From Mycolicibacterium parafortuitum (GTDB lineage Bacteria; Actinomycetota; Actinomycetes; Mycobacteriales; Mycobacteriaceae), in assembly GCF_002086815.1 (NCBI RefSeq), contig NZ_MVID01000002.1, forward strand, positions 248,001 to 312,000: DNA of 64,000 bases, written 5' to 3'. Made by a program: the position numbers and the translations under genes. The first letter of the stretch is position 1, and the number at the start of each line of letters is the position of its first letter. Shown one piece after another: positions 52,873 through 62,355 of this stretch. The notes beneath the pieces were generated by a model. It saw only the letters and a program-made list of their open reading frames with translations. It ran no database searches and was not told the DNA's origin.

Positions 52873-54024
52873 TCAGGACAGCCGCTCGATGATCGTGACG
52901 TTTGCGGTGCCCCCGCCTTCACACATCGTCTGCAGGCCGTAGCGGCCGCCGGTGCGCTCCAGCGTGTTGAGCATCGTGGCAAACAACTTCGCGCCCGTCG
53001 CTCCGAGCGGGTGCCCCAGCGCGATCGCACCGCCGTTGGGGTTGACCTTCTCCGGATCCGCCTTCGTCTCTTTCAGCCACGCCTGCACGACCGGGGCGAA
53101 CGCCTCGTTGATCTCGACGGTGTCGATGTCTTCGATCGACAGGCCCGTCTTCTCCAGTGCGTAGTGCGTCGCCGGAATCGGGCCGGTGAGCATGAACACC
53201 GGGTCCGCGCCGCGGGCGCTGATGTGGTGGATGCGGGCGCGCGGCTTCAGTCCGTGATCCTTGACAGCCTGCTCGGAGGCGAGCAGCACCGCACTGGCGC
53301 CGTCGGAGATCTGGCTCGCCATCGCCGCGGTCAGGCGGCCACCCTCGACCAGGGTTTTGAGGCCGGCCATCTTCTCCAGGGAGGTGTCGCGCGGGCCCTC
53401 GTCGGTGACGAATCCGTCCACCGGGATGATCTCGTTCTCGAAGTTGCCGGCGCGGATGGCCGCCTGCGCGCGCTGATGACTGGTCAGCGCGAACTGCTCC
53501 ATCTCCTCGCGAGACAGGTTCCACTTCTCGGCGATCATCTCGGAGCCGCGGAACTGGGAGATCTCCTGGTCACCATAGCGGTGCAGCCAGTGCTTGGATT
53601 CGTTTGTCGGAGAGGTGAATCCGAACTGCTCGGCAACCGTCATCGCGGAGCTGATCGGGATCTGGCTCATGTTCTGCATACCGCCGGCGACGATCAGGTC
53701 AGCGGTTCCGGACATGATCGCCTGCGCACCGAACGAGATGGCCTGCTGGCTGGATCCGCACTGGCGGTCGACCGTGACGCCGGGGACCTCTTCCGGGAAT
53801 CCGGCCGCGAGCCACGACAGGCGGGCGATGTTGCCGGCCTGCGGGCCGATCGCGTCGACACAGCCGGCGATGACGTCGTCGACGGCGCCCGGGTCGACAT
53901 CGTTGCGCTCGAACAGCCCGCGCCAGGCCGTGGCGCCCAGGTCGACCGGGTGCACACCGGCAAGCGATCCATTGCGCTTGCCGACGGCGGTGCGCACAGC
54001 GTCGATGACGTACGCCTCAGGCAT
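52873..54024 (-). CDS. fadA6: Ring C/D beta-ketothiolase FadA6
   Basis: Thiolase of 383 residues. Catalytic Cys in VDRQCGSSQQA near 92, His in GHPLGATGAK near 340, second Cys in MCEGGG near 370. Final thiolysis in ring C/D degradation. Start overlaps the kstR2 stop by 8 bp, so both are expressed from the kstR2 promoter. Orthologue of Rv3556c. Confidence 0.95.
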   Translation of the reverse strand: MPEAYVIDAVRTAVGKRNGSLAGVHPVDLGATAWRGLFERNDVDPGAVDDVIAGCVDAIGPQAGNIARLSWLAAGFPEEVPGVTVDRQCGSSQQAISFGAQAIMSGTADLIVAGGMQNMSQIPISSAMTVAEQFGFTSPTNESKHWLHRYGDQEISQFRGSEMIAEKWNLSREEMEQFALTSHQRAQAAIRAGNFENEIIPVDGFVTDEGPRDTSLEKMAGLKTLVEGGRLTAAMASQISDGASAVLLASEQAVKDHGLKPRARIHHISARGADPVFMLTGPIPATHYALEKTGLSIEDIDTVEINEAFAPVVQAWLKETKADPEKVNPNGGAIALGHPLGATGAKLFATMLNTLERTGGRYGLQTMCEGGGTANVTIIERLS

Positions 54025-54616
54025 ATTTCGATCCTTCCGTTATGCCACCCAAAACGATGGCGAGGTACTGCCTGCCGACCTCTTCGGCCGACAGAGGCCC
54101 GCCCGGTTGATACCAGCGGACCGAAACCCATGTGGTGTCGCGGATGAAGCGGTAGACGAGATCGACGTCGAGGTCGGGCCGGAAGCTTCCCTCGGCCACC
54201 CCCTGCTTGAGCACGTCGATCCACATCCGGCGCTGCTCGCGGTTGCGATCGTCGAGAAACCCGAACTGCGGCAGGGGGTTGAGCCGCTTGGCCTCGTCCT
54301 GGTAGATCACCACCTGGGCGTGCCGGTGTTCGATCGCCTCGAACGAGACCATGAACAACCCCTTGACCCGCTCCAGCGGGTCACTCGTCGACGCGACGAT
54401 CTCGTCGTACCGCGTGAACAGCCAGTCGAGGAAGTCCTTGAGGACTTCCTCGACCATCTGCTCTTTGGATTTGAAGTGGTGATAGAGGCTGCCGGACAGG
54501 ATCCCCGCCGAGTCCGCGATGTCGCGCACCGTCGTCGCACGCAGGCCGCGCTCAGCGAACATCGTCGCGGCGAGCTGCAGCAGCTCGTCGCGGCGACTGG
54601 GAAGCGCCTTGTCCAC
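54017..54616 (-). CDS. kstR2: TetR-family repressor KstR2
   Basis: Protein of 199 residues. Helix-turn-helix at about 27-50 (VRDIADSAGILSGSLYHHF), helical ligand domain after. Represses the HIP (ring C/D) regulon and responds to HIP-CoA (family knowledge). GTG 54616 lies 6 nt after TACTCT, and a KstR2 box is just upstream, so it is autoregulated. Overlaps fadA6 by 8 bp. Orthologue of Rv3557c. Confidence 0.95.
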   Translation of the reverse strand: MDKALPSRRDELLQLAATMFAERGLRATTVRDIADSAGILSGSLYHHFKSKEQMVEEVLKDFLDWLFTRYDEIVASTSDPLERVKGLFMVSFEAIEHRHAQVVIYQDEAKRLNPLPQFGFLDDRNREQRRMWIDVLKQGVAEGSFRPDLDVDLVYRFIRDTTWVSVRWYQPGGPLSAEEVGRQYLAIVLGGITEGSKYA

Positions 54617-54622
54617 TCATCC

Positions 54623-54628
54623 AGAGTA
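54623..54628 (-). promoter_or_regulatory. -10 element of kstR2
   Basis: TACTCT on the minus strand, 6 nt before GTG 54616 and 3 bp downstream of the KstR2 box, the same spacing as at the Rv3549c-like gene. Confidence 0.6.
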
Positions 54629-54631
54629 GCA

Positions 54632-54645
54632 ACCAAGCGCTTGCT
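54632..54645. promoter_or_regulatory. KstR2 operator (autoregulatory)
   Basis: ACCAAGCGCTTGCT, full match to AnCAAGnnCTTGnT, upstream of kstR2-fadA6. Confidence 0.92.
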
Positions 54646-54695
54646 AGGTAAGGCTGGCAGCCTTTTGGCTGCTTTCGCCGCCCGCCTCCCGGCAC

Positions 54696-56702
54696 TCAGT
54701 CCGAGCCGGCGGGCAGGTTGCGCTTAGAGCGCCGGGTCGACCACAGAATCGCCACCACTGCGGCCACGACAACGGCCACCGCCACGGCGATGCCGATGAC
54801 CTTCCACGAGACCGGGGCCGTTTCAGTTCGCGGCTGCTCTGGCGCATCATCGGTGCCGGCGCCTTGGGCGAAGATCGACAGGTTGGTCGGATCTCCCGCT
54901 CTGCCTGCGGCGAGCACATCTCCGAACAATGCCGACCACTTCCCGTCCAGCCCGTCGATGTAGCCGAACAGCGGGTCCACCAGGCGCCAGTCCCCTGTCG
55001 TCGTCACCAGGACGACGGTGCGGTCCCGGGGACGGTCGGCGAACGCCTGGATCGAGCCCAGTCCGTCGGCGATACTGGCCCGGAGCTCGGTCGGCAGGTC
55101 GTCGATGTCCACGTCGGCACCGTCGCCACTGATGGGTGGATGCAGCGATGTCTGCAACAGCGCCGAGGACTTGGCGACGATCAGCGCCCCGGAGTTCCCA
55201 TCCGCAGCGGTCTTGACATCGACGACCTTCGGAGTCAGTTGCGTGCTCGTGAGACTCGAAATCGCGGCCACCACACGCGCCGCGTAGACCAGCTGATCCG
55301 GGCTGCTCCCGTCGAACGCCACCATGAAGCTGGGCGCGAACTCCGACGGCATTGCGCCGAAGCCGCCGAGTGGCGGGCCGCCGCGCTGGACAGTCAACGT
55401 CGATCGCGGATCGATCTGGAATGTGATCGGCGCGATCAACGGTCCACATGGCTGGTCAGGGGTGTAGGTGATCGCGATGTCGAGGTCGACGAACTGACCG
55501 ATCGCCTTACCGGCCAGCTCGAACTGAGCGTCCAGGCGGCCGGACTTGTCGAGGAGGGCTCGGTGAACGACGTTTCCATCGCCGGCACGGATCACGACCG
55601 CCGCGGAGTCGTCGTCGGGAACGGGGGTGTAGTCGGCGAGCAGGTGCACCTGGACGGCTCCGACGCGGCCGTTCCCGAGCGCCGAGCGCCCGACGCCCAC
55701 CCGCAGGTTTCCGGCACGAAGAACCTCGGTCTTACCGCTGAGGTTGAGTTGTTCGAACGTCCACGTATCGCCGCCGGGCGGATCCTCGCCCACCGCCTGG
55801 TCGACACGGGCGGCTGGCACCTGCACCAACGACTGCAACTCGTCGACGAGCAGCGACACCTGCGTCGAGAGCTCGTCGCCGTTGCCTGAAACCTTCAGGT
55901 AAGCGTTGCGGCTCCCTGAGTTCTCCACACTGAGGCCCGCGGTTCCACCTCTCTCGACGACAACCGCGCGCGCCAACTGGGGGGCTGGTGGCGGCGAAAC
56001 GCCCCGGGGTTGATTCACCACCGTGACCGACAGCGGCTGAGGGATGTACAGCCTCGCGAGCGTGGACACCAGAAGTAGCACCGCCTGCTGTTCGGCGGTG
56101 TCGGCGTCGTCCGGCGCATAGATGGTCACGCGCTCGAGTACGGGCGGGAAGAAGCCGGCGATGGTCGTCACCGGCGGCTCGTCGCCGGTGAACACCGCCG
56201 CGAGATTCGTCAATGTCAGTTGCTGCAGCGGGCCGCAGTACTGCCCGTTGAATCCGCCGGGATACTGGCCGTCGGCGGCGCGCAACGTCACCGACAGATC
56301 CGCCGACGACGACCGGACGCGCGCGCCCGCGATATCGATGTCGAAGGGTGTCGCGGCCTGGGCGACGCCGGCGGGCGGCACGTCCACCGTGCCAAGGAGG
56401 TTCCCGTCCGCGTCGTCGACCTCGAGGTATCCGCCGGAGATGTTCAACGGTGCCGCGATCGTTCCGCGCAGCCGTGAGGGCACGAGCCCTCCCGGCACGG
56501 GCAGCGTGATCCGCTGACTCGCGTTCGGTCCGAGGAACACCTCGCGATCGATGCCCAGCGCAGTCGAACCGAGCACCACGCTCGCCGGCTGTGGAGGTGC
56601 GTCGTCGGCACCGGGCTGCGCGTGCGCGGTACTCCCGAATAACACCGGTCCGATCAGCAAAACCACCGCGGCCAACACACGCGCTGCGCCGCCTCGGGTC
56701 AC
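54696..56702 (-). CDS. BcsB-like exported, C-terminally anchored polysaccharide protein
   Basis: Protein of 668 residues. Signal peptide (VLAAVVLLIGPVLFG, cleavage near AHAQP), a large beta-rich exported region, and a C-terminal membrane helix (VIGIAVAVAVVVAAVVAILW) with basic tail STRRSKR. Size and architecture match the BcsB cellulose-synthase regulatory subunit family, which guides the nascent glucan; the sequence match is by pattern only. No BcsA synthase is in the window. GTG 56702 is preferred (GGAG 7 nt upstream); an ATG at 56831 is in frame. Divergent from the Wzz/kinase gene. Confidence 0.65.
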   Translation of the reverse strand: MTRGGAARVLAAVVLLIGPVLFGSTAHAQPGADDAPPQPASVVLGSTALGIDREVFLGPNASQRITLPVPGGLVPSRLRGTIAAPLNISGGYLEVDDADGNLLGTVDVPPAGVAQAATPFDIDIAGARVRSSSADLSVTLRAADGQYPGGFNGQYCGPLQQLTLTNLAAVFTGDEPPVTTIAGFFPPVLERVTIYAPDDADTAEQQAVLLLVSTLARLYIPQPLSVTVVNQPRGVSPPPAPQLARAVVVERGGTAGLSVENSGSRNAYLKVSGNGDELSTQVSLLVDELQSLVQVPAARVDQAVGEDPPGGDTWTFEQLNLSGKTEVLRAGNLRVGVGRSALGNGRVGAVQVHLLADYTPVPDDDSAAVVIRAGDGNVVHRALLDKSGRLDAQFELAGKAIGQFVDLDIAITYTPDQPCGPLIAPITFQIDPRSTLTVQRGGPPLGGFGAMPSEFAPSFMVAFDGSSPDQLVYAARVVAAISSLTSTQLTPKVVDVKTAADGNSGALIVAKSSALLQTSLHPPISGDGADVDIDDLPTELRASIADGLGSIQAFADRPRDRTVVLVTTTGDWRLVDPLFGYIDGLDGKWSALFGDVLAAGRAGDPTNLSIFAQGAGTDDAPEQPRTETAPVSWKVIGIAVAVAVVVAAVVAILWSTRRSKRNLPAGSD

Positions 56703-57039
56703 CGTCGTTCTCCGGCAGGGGCATCGGCGCCTGATCGCGGCGAGTGTCCCTGCGTTCGGAATCGCTGCAGGGCCGAGGACCACTCTGAACTGATCGGGTG
56801 CACTGTTCCACTTTCGGGTGTTGCGCTTCAATACCTCAACAGGGGTCGGACTATACCGGCGGACGTCGCAGGTTGACCCCCATTCCTCTTGCCGCGGACT
56901 GTGTCGGGATCGTATGGTGGCGCCTTTGCCATCTCCTTGGCGGCGAGCGAATTCCTGGGATAGCGTGATGCGTCTTGGCGCGCCGGTTACCGCGCGTCGG
57001 CGGCAAGCGTACGAGAGCTCGAGCGGTGAAGGGTCGCAG
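56703..57039. other. Divergent control region of the second polysaccharide island
   Basis: About 337 bp between the BcsB-like gene and the Wzz/kinase gene. Holds a TATGGT hexamer at 56913-56918 and in-frame ATG/GTG candidates for the kinase (56965, 56968). The extent of true coding sequence at both ends is uncertain. No known operator recognised. Confidence 0.45.
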
Positions 57040-58443
57040 TTGACTGTTCAGGATTTGTTACAGATCTTGCGCGACCGATGGAAGATCATCTTTGTCACAA
57101 CGATTCTCGTGATGGTTGCGGCTCTCGTCTATTCACTCACCATCGCGCCCAGCTATCAGGCATCGACGCGGTTGTTCGTGTCGACCACGTCCGACGGAAA
57201 CAACACCCAGTCCAATGACGGCGGACTTTTCGCGCAGCGCCGGGTGCTGTCCTATGTGGAGCTGATTACCGGCGACGTCGTCGCTCAACGCACCGTCGAC
57301 ACCCTCGGCCTCGATATGAGCGCATCCGAACTCAAGAGGAAGATCGAAGCCACTGCGCCGATGGACACGGTGCTGATCGACGTCACCGTCACGGATACCT
57401 CAGCGACCAGGGCGCGGGACATCGCCAACACGGTGTCCGACGAATTCGCCACCATGGCCGCCGGGCTGGAGACGCCACAACTGGGGGCGCAACCCAATGC
57501 CCGGGTGATCGTGCAGCAACGTGCCGAAGTTCCTGGCCTCTCCGCAATCCCGACAGCCAGGAACGCGGCCCTCGCGGCCGTCCTCGGCCTGATCCTCGGT
57601 TGCGTCCTGGCATTGATCCGAGGCCGCTCCGACCGCTCGGTGCGCAGCGCAAAGGACCTCGAGAAGGCGACAGGCGTCGGTGTACTCGCTGAGGTGCCGT
57701 CAGAGCCACGGTTGCGGGAAAACCCGTTGCTGTCGTTCGAATCGGACCACTCCGCAGCGGCCGATGCCTTTCGGGATCTGCGGGTCAACGTGAAGTTTCT
57801 TGAGGTGACCGCCGGGCCACGAGTGCTCGTCGTCGCGAGCGCCATGCCAGAGGAAGGCCGAACGTCGGCTGCGATCAACCTCGCCCTCGCCCTTGCCGAA
57901 GCCGGCAACGACGTGGCGTTGGTCGACGGTGATCTGCGCCGCCCCAAGGTTGCCCGCTATCTCGCACTGGAGGGGCAGGCCGGTCTCAGCACTGTCTTGC
58001 ACGGCGATGCGTCGCTGCCGGAAGCGCTACAGGAAACCCGCAGTCCGCGGTTGAAAGCCCTCACCGCCGGCCCGATCCCACCGGGTCCCACCGAGCTTCT
58101 CGAATCACCGGCAACCACAGAGCTATTGAGTGAGCTCGGTGCGGAGTTCGATTATGTCGTCGTCGACACTCCGTCTCTCCTGAAACCGGATGCCGCGATC
58201 CTCGCTGCCTCGTCACAGGGAATTCTGCTGGTGGCCCGCTACGGGCAGACGACACGCGACGAACTGGCGGAAGCAGTCCGCTCGGTCAAGCGTGGCGGGG
58301 CACCGCTACTCGGAACGGTGTTGATGATGGCCCCGCCGAAGAAGCCGCCGAAGAGTCACGGATACTACGGCGGCCAAAACCGCGCCCAACCAGATGATGG
58401 CGCGCAGGGCGGGCACACCCGGCACGGTCCGCACCGGAACTGA
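57040..58443 (+). CDS. Polysaccharide chain-length determinant / BY-kinase-like protein (Wzz-CpsD type)
   Basis: Protein of 467 residues. Wzz domain with two membrane helices (IIFVTTILVMVAALVYSLTI near 18, AALAAVLGLILGCVLALI near 175), then a cytoplasmic ATPase domain of the bacterial tyrosine-kinase family: Walker A' LVDGDLRRP near 298 and Walker B YVVVDTPSL near 373. Walker A reads AMPEEGRTSAA near 270, with Arg in place of the invariant Lys. The C-terminal tail has only a YY pair rather than a tyrosine cluster. TTG 57040 has GAAGGG upstream; ATG 56968 is an alternative. Confidence 0.85.
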   Translation: MTVQDLLQILRDRWKIIFVTTILVMVAALVYSLTIAPSYQASTRLFVSTTSDGNNTQSNDGGLFAQRRVLSYVELITGDVVAQRTVDTLGLDMSASELKRKIEATAPMDTVLIDVTVTDTSATRARDIANTVSDEFATMAAGLETPQLGAQPNARVIVQQRAEVPGLSAIPTARNAALAAVLGLILGCVLALIRGRSDRSVRSAKDLEKATGVGVLAEVPSEPRLRENPLLSFESDHSAAADAFRDLRVNVKFLEVTAGPRVLVVASAMPEEGRTSAAINLALALAEAGNDVALVDGDLRRPKVARYLALEGQAGLSTVLHGDASLPEALQETRSPRLKALTAGPIPPGPTELLESPATTELLSELGAEFDYVVVDTPSLLKPDAAILAASSQGILLVARYGQTTRDELAEAVRSVKRGGAPLLGTVLMMAPPKKPPKSHGYYGGQNRAQPDDGAQGGHTRHGPHRN

Positions 58444-58457
58444 CCATCGGCTATCTC

Positions 58458-59840
58458 ATGGACGAAGACGATGTCCGGCCATCGGGAGGACGAGCCACGT
58501 TCGTGGCTTCCCACCCGAGGTCGGCCGGCGCCGAATCCGACCCGACTGCGCACCGCATAGGTTCGGCCACAACGTTTTTGCCGGCACCCACTCGATTCTC
58601 GGACTTCACCGGAGTTGAGTACAAAGCGGGTGAGCGGGCATTCGCCGCCATTATTTTCGCGGCCATCGGCCTCGTGATCATCCCGGAGGTGATCAACTAC
58701 CTCCTCGTCAAACACGTCCCCGATCAGAGCATCGACAGGGCGCTGGCCTCAGCCGAGACTCCGATCGCAGGCCTCGCAAGATGGGCGCTGTCAGGGGTGT
58801 TGCTCGCCGTGAGCTCGCTTGTCCTGCTGATGCGTGGGCACCCGAACCGCGATGTCACCTGGCTCCTTGTGTTCCTGATGGCGCTCAACCTGCCGTATCT
58901 CATCGGGCCCGACCAGCCAGGCCCGGCCGACCTGGTCAAGATCATGCTGGCCAACCTTGTCCTGCTGGCGATCTGGCACACCGGTGCGCGCGTCGTTGTC
59001 CTGAAGTGGATCCCGATCCTGGTTTCGGGCGTCGGCGCCTACTCGTTGATCGGCGGACTGATAATCCCCGAGTACATGATGTACAACATCGTCTCGCGCA
59101 AATCCCTCGTCTTCGGGTGGGAGTTGGCAGGCCCATTCGGTCAGAGCAACGCGCTCGGAATGTATTGTGCGGTCGCCTTCTCGTTGGTCCCGCTCATCGG
59201 GCAGAACCGATGGCGGGCCGTCTGCGCTTCGATTCTCCTCGCCACCATCGTGGCGTCGGCGTCGAGAACAGCGCTGGTCGCCGTCGCCGTCGTTGTTCTG
59301 TGGTGGCTCATCTGCCGTCTTCGATCGGTGATCTCGATCCGATTGGCAGGCACCGTGCTCGCCGGAACCGCATTGGCCGCCGCGATGGTGATCCCACTGC
59401 TGCGCTGGAGCCCGGGCAGTTTCACCGAGCGCGCATTCATATGGGCAGGAGGGCTGGAACTGTGGCGAGACGCCCCGGTGGTCGGCTCGGGCTACAACTG
59501 GTTTCTCCAACACGGGCAGGAGCAGGCCGAGATAGTTCTCTGGGCGGGGATGGGTACCGGACACAACATCCACATCGACACGTTGATCAAGTTCGGCTTG
59601 GCAGGTCTGGCCTTCCTGCTGCCGATATGGATCGGCGCGATCTACGTCACCGGCACCATGCGGGTCATCAACGAACAGGTCGCGTTGTTCGGCTATCTCA
59701 TCGCCTTCTTCGTGCTGGGGATGACGGAAGCCGTCTGGCATCTGTGGCCCAACATTCAACAGTTCCCCACCAGCACACTCATTTTCGCCACCGTGCTGAT
59801 GGCGCGAAACCGTGGCCGGACCCCCGCAGGGGCGATGTGA
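58458..59840 (+). CDS. O-antigen ligase/Wzy-type polysaccharide polymerase
   Basis: Membrane protein of 460 residues with about ten hydrophobic helices after a 60-residue cytoplasmic N-terminus. Conserved Wzy_C features: AGPFGQSNALGMYCAV near 225 and the periplasmic GTGHNIHIDTLIKFG loop near 365. Polymerises lipid-linked repeat units outside the membrane. Lies 14 bp after the Wzz/kinase gene and overlaps the following glycosyltransferase by 4 bp (GTGA). Confidence 0.85.
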   Translation: MDEDDVRPSGGRATFVASHPRSAGAESDPTAHRIGSATTFLPAPTRFSDFTGVEYKAGERAFAAIIFAAIGLVIIPEVINYLLVKHVPDQSIDRALASAETPIAGLARWALSGVLLAVSSLVLLMRGHPNRDVTWLLVFLMALNLPYLIGPDQPGPADLVKIMLANLVLLAIWHTGARVVVLKWIPILVSGVGAYSLIGGLIIPEYMMYNIVSRKSLVFGWELAGPFGQSNALGMYCAVAFSLVPLIGQNRWRAVCASILLATIVASASRTALVAVAVVVLWWLICRLRSVISIRLAGTVLAGTALAAAMVIPLLRWSPGSFTERAFIWAGGLELWRDAPVVGSGYNWFLQHGQEQAEIVLWAGMGTGHNIHIDTLIKFGLAGLAFLLPIWIGAIYVTGTMRVINEQVALFGYLIAFFVLGMTEAVWHLWPNIQQFPTSTLIFATVLMARNRGRTPAGAM

Positions 59841-60868
59841 CCAGGTCAGCAGACTCAAATCCGCGGGTCCTGTATTCCGGCTTCCACTATCTCCACCACA
59901 ACGCCGGCTCGGGGTACGACGCGGTGGTCGCCGACCCTGATCATTATGTGAGCGGTGCAAGGCTGCCCTACGCCGATCGCCTCGAATCGACCAGGCCGCG
60001 ACATCTGAACTTCCTGTTGCTGGACCTCGTGACGATCCTGCGGGGGCTGCGCCACGACACCGTGCACTACTTCTACCCCGAGGCCACGGCGTACCTTTCG
60101 CCGTGGATTCTGCGACTTTTCGGAAAGCGGATCGTCTACACGGTGCATCTCGCCGACGACCAATGGCTGGGTCCGACGCGAAGCGTGCACCACCGGATCA
60201 AACAATTCTCGCTGCGTGCGGCGCATGCCATCGTCGTGCTCAGCAGCCAGCAGCGCGGGGTCTTCGCCGAAGCGCTTCCCGACAAGCGAGTCACCTTCGT
60301 GCCACATGGGTTCACCTTCTCCGACGCGGAGCCACCGCTCGAGCTGTTCGAGGCGCGCACGCGCGGTCAGCGGCGGCTGGTCCTCGTAGGCTCGAACTAC
60401 CGCGACTTCGACATGCTGGAAGCTATTCTGGCGCAACGCAATAACCGGGATGTGCGGATCGAACTCATCGGCATCGACGACGCCGCCCGGGAGCGCTTCG
60501 CGCAGCATCCTGGCGTGGTCTGCCACCCGCGGCTCACCGCAGAGAGCTATGACCGCGTGCTGCGGGAATCCTTCGCACTTCTGCTCCCGCTCACCTTCGC
60601 CACCGCCAACAACGCCTTACTGGAGGCGTACAACGCCTATCTCCCCGCATTCGTGACCCGTATCGACGGCGTCACGGACTACGTAGTCGACGGTGACCGC
60701 TCACTCTTCTCGTCCCCAGAGGAATTCTGGTCGAAGTACGACGCGCTGGCCGCAGCCAGCCCGTCGCAACTCCGCGACCACTGCATCGAGCTGCACGCCG
60801 CCGCGCGAGATCGGTTCTCCTGGCCGACAGTTCGGGACGAACTCGCCGCGGTGTACGCCGGCCGCTGA
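59837..60868 (+). CDS. Glycosyltransferase (GT4-like, divergent)
   Basis: GT-B-like protein of 343 residues from GTG 59837. N-terminal domain with VHYFYPEATAYLSPWILRLF, middle HAIVVLSSQQRGVF and VPHGFTF near 155, C-domain RRLVLVGSNYRDFDML near 180. The terminal region has FATANNALLEAYNAYLPAFV in place of a clear E-x7-E donor motif, so the family is assigned loosely. Part of the Wzz-Wzy-GT operon. Confidence 0.8.
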   Translation: MTRSADSNPRVLYSGFHYLHHNAGSGYDAVVADPDHYVSGARLPYADRLESTRPRHLNFLLLDLVTILRGLRHDTVHYFYPEATAYLSPWILRLFGKRIVYTVHLADDQWLGPTRSVHHRIKQFSLRAAHAIVVLSSQQRGVFAEALPDKRVTFVPHGFTFSDAEPPLELFEARTRGQRRLVLVGSNYRDFDMLEAILAQRNNRDVRIELIGIDDAARERFAQHPGVVCHPRLTAESYDRVLRESFALLLPLTFATANNALLEAYNAYLPAFVTRIDGVTDYVVDGDRSLFSSPEEFWSKYDALAAASPSQLRDHCIELHAAARDRFSWPTVRDELAAVYAGR

Positions 60869-60882
60869 CCGACGTGCATGCG

Positions 60883-62355
60883 TCAGCCGGCCGACTTACG
60901 CAACTTGGCGAAAACACCGAAGAATTCCCGCAGTTCGACTCTGAATGCCGGAAGTGCGACAAGCAGGCCGACGACCAATAGCGAGGATCCCGATGCCGCG
61001 ACAAGCGTCCAGATCGCATTCCAGCCACTACGGGCAAGGACTTCACTCACCCCGACCCCTGCGCCGACCACGGGAGCGAGGAAGGCCAACCGCAGCAGAG
61101 ACGGGCGGAGAAACTCCATCGCCGGAAGACCAAGTTTGCGCAACCCGATCGAGGTTGACACCAGCCAGTTCAGAACCAGGCTGGTCGCGTACAACGCAGC
61201 GATCCAGATGGCGCCGCTGGTACTGAACACGAAGTACAGCAGCGTGATCGGGACCCAGACCGAGGCTTCGAGTGACCACATCAAACCCAATCGGCCCTTC
61301 CGGGTGAAAAGCCAGTAGTTCACGTACCCGAAGATCTGGAATATGCCCCCGACGGCGAGGATCTGCGCGAGCCGTCCGGATGCCCGCCAATCCGCGCCGA
61401 ACATCACCTCGACGAGGTCGCTACCGCCAACGATGATGAGCACGAGGAAGGGCAATACCGCGTATGCCAGGGCGAGTTGCACCCGCTTGGCCGCGGCGAC
61501 CAGCTTGGGTCCGTCTTCGACGTGCGCGAGGATCGGTACGACGACACGTGTCAGCGGCCCCGCCAACTGGACGAGAGGAAAGGCCACGAGTTGGAATGCA
61601 CGCTGGTACAGGCCCACGGCCGCGGCTCCGAGCGCCTGGCCGATTGCCGCGGGGGCGGCGTACACCGCCAGGTAGTTCGTCACGTCGAGACCCAGAGATG
61701 TCGCCCCCAACGACACATGTTCCTTGACGCCGCGGAAAGTCGGCCACGATCGCGGCACGTACCGTGACAGCGACATCAGCGCAAGCACCAGAACCACGGC
61801 AGCGACGCCCTGCTGGATGACCACGGCCCAGTACCCTGCGCCGCGCACCGCGGCCACGCAAGCAGCAGCCAGCGCCGCTCCCTGGGCGATGGGATCCACG
61901 ATTGCCAGCGCGGTGAACTTGTGCGTTCGCGCCAGCTCTGCCCGGAATTGCGGCGCCAGACCGGAAATACACACGAACGCCGCCAGCCACCGGGTGACCT
62001 CTTCGAGTCGAGGTTCGCCGTAGAACGTGGCGATCAATGGCGCTGCAGCCCACACACAGCCGGCAGTCACAACTGCCAGGGCGGTGTTGATGTAGAACAG
62101 GGCATCGCGGATCCTGGGCTCCAGGTCGGTCTCTCGCATGATCGCCAGGGACAGCCCGAAGTCGCTCAGCACCGATGTCACCCCGATGATGGCGGTGACC
62201 ATGGCTACCAGACCAAAGTCGACCGGAGTGAGCAACCGGGCCAACAGGATCAGCCCGACCAATTGGATCACTGTGCGCAGGACCTGGCCGACGATGACGG
62301 CAGCTCCGCCACGAACAGCAGTTCCGTGCAGGGACCCGGAATCCGGCGAGGTCAC
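60883..62355 (-). CDS. Polysaccharide repeat-unit flippase (Wzx-like)
   Basis: MATE/MOP-superfamily membrane protein of 490 residues with 12-14 hydrophobic segments; family pattern LARLLTPVDFGLVAMV near 40 and LYQRAFQLVAFPL near 255. Flips lipid-linked oligosaccharide across the membrane for Wzy. GTG start at 62355. Convergent with the glycosyltransferase gene (14-bp gap). Completes the Wzx-Wzy-Wzz set. Confidence 0.87.
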   Translation of the reverse strand: MTSPDSGSLHGTAVRGGAAVIVGQVLRTVIQLVGLILLARLLTPVDFGLVAMVTAIIGVTSVLSDFGLSLAIMRETDLEPRIRDALFYINTALAVVTAGCVWAAAPLIATFYGEPRLEEVTRWLAAFVCISGLAPQFRAELARTHKFTALAIVDPIAQGAALAAACVAAVRGAGYWAVVIQQGVAAVVLVLALMSLSRYVPRSWPTFRGVKEHVSLGATSLGLDVTNYLAVYAAPAAIGQALGAAAVGLYQRAFQLVAFPLVQLAGPLTRVVVPILAHVEDGPKLVAAAKRVQLALAYAVLPFLVLIIVGGSDLVEVMFGADWRASGRLAQILAVGGIFQIFGYVNYWLFTRKGRLGLMWSLEASVWVPITLLYFVFSTSGAIWIAALYATSLVLNWLVSTSIGLRKLGLPAMEFLRPSLLRLAFLAPVVGAGVGVSEVLARSGWNAIWTLVAASGSSLLVVGLLVALPAFRVELREFFGVFAKLRKSAG

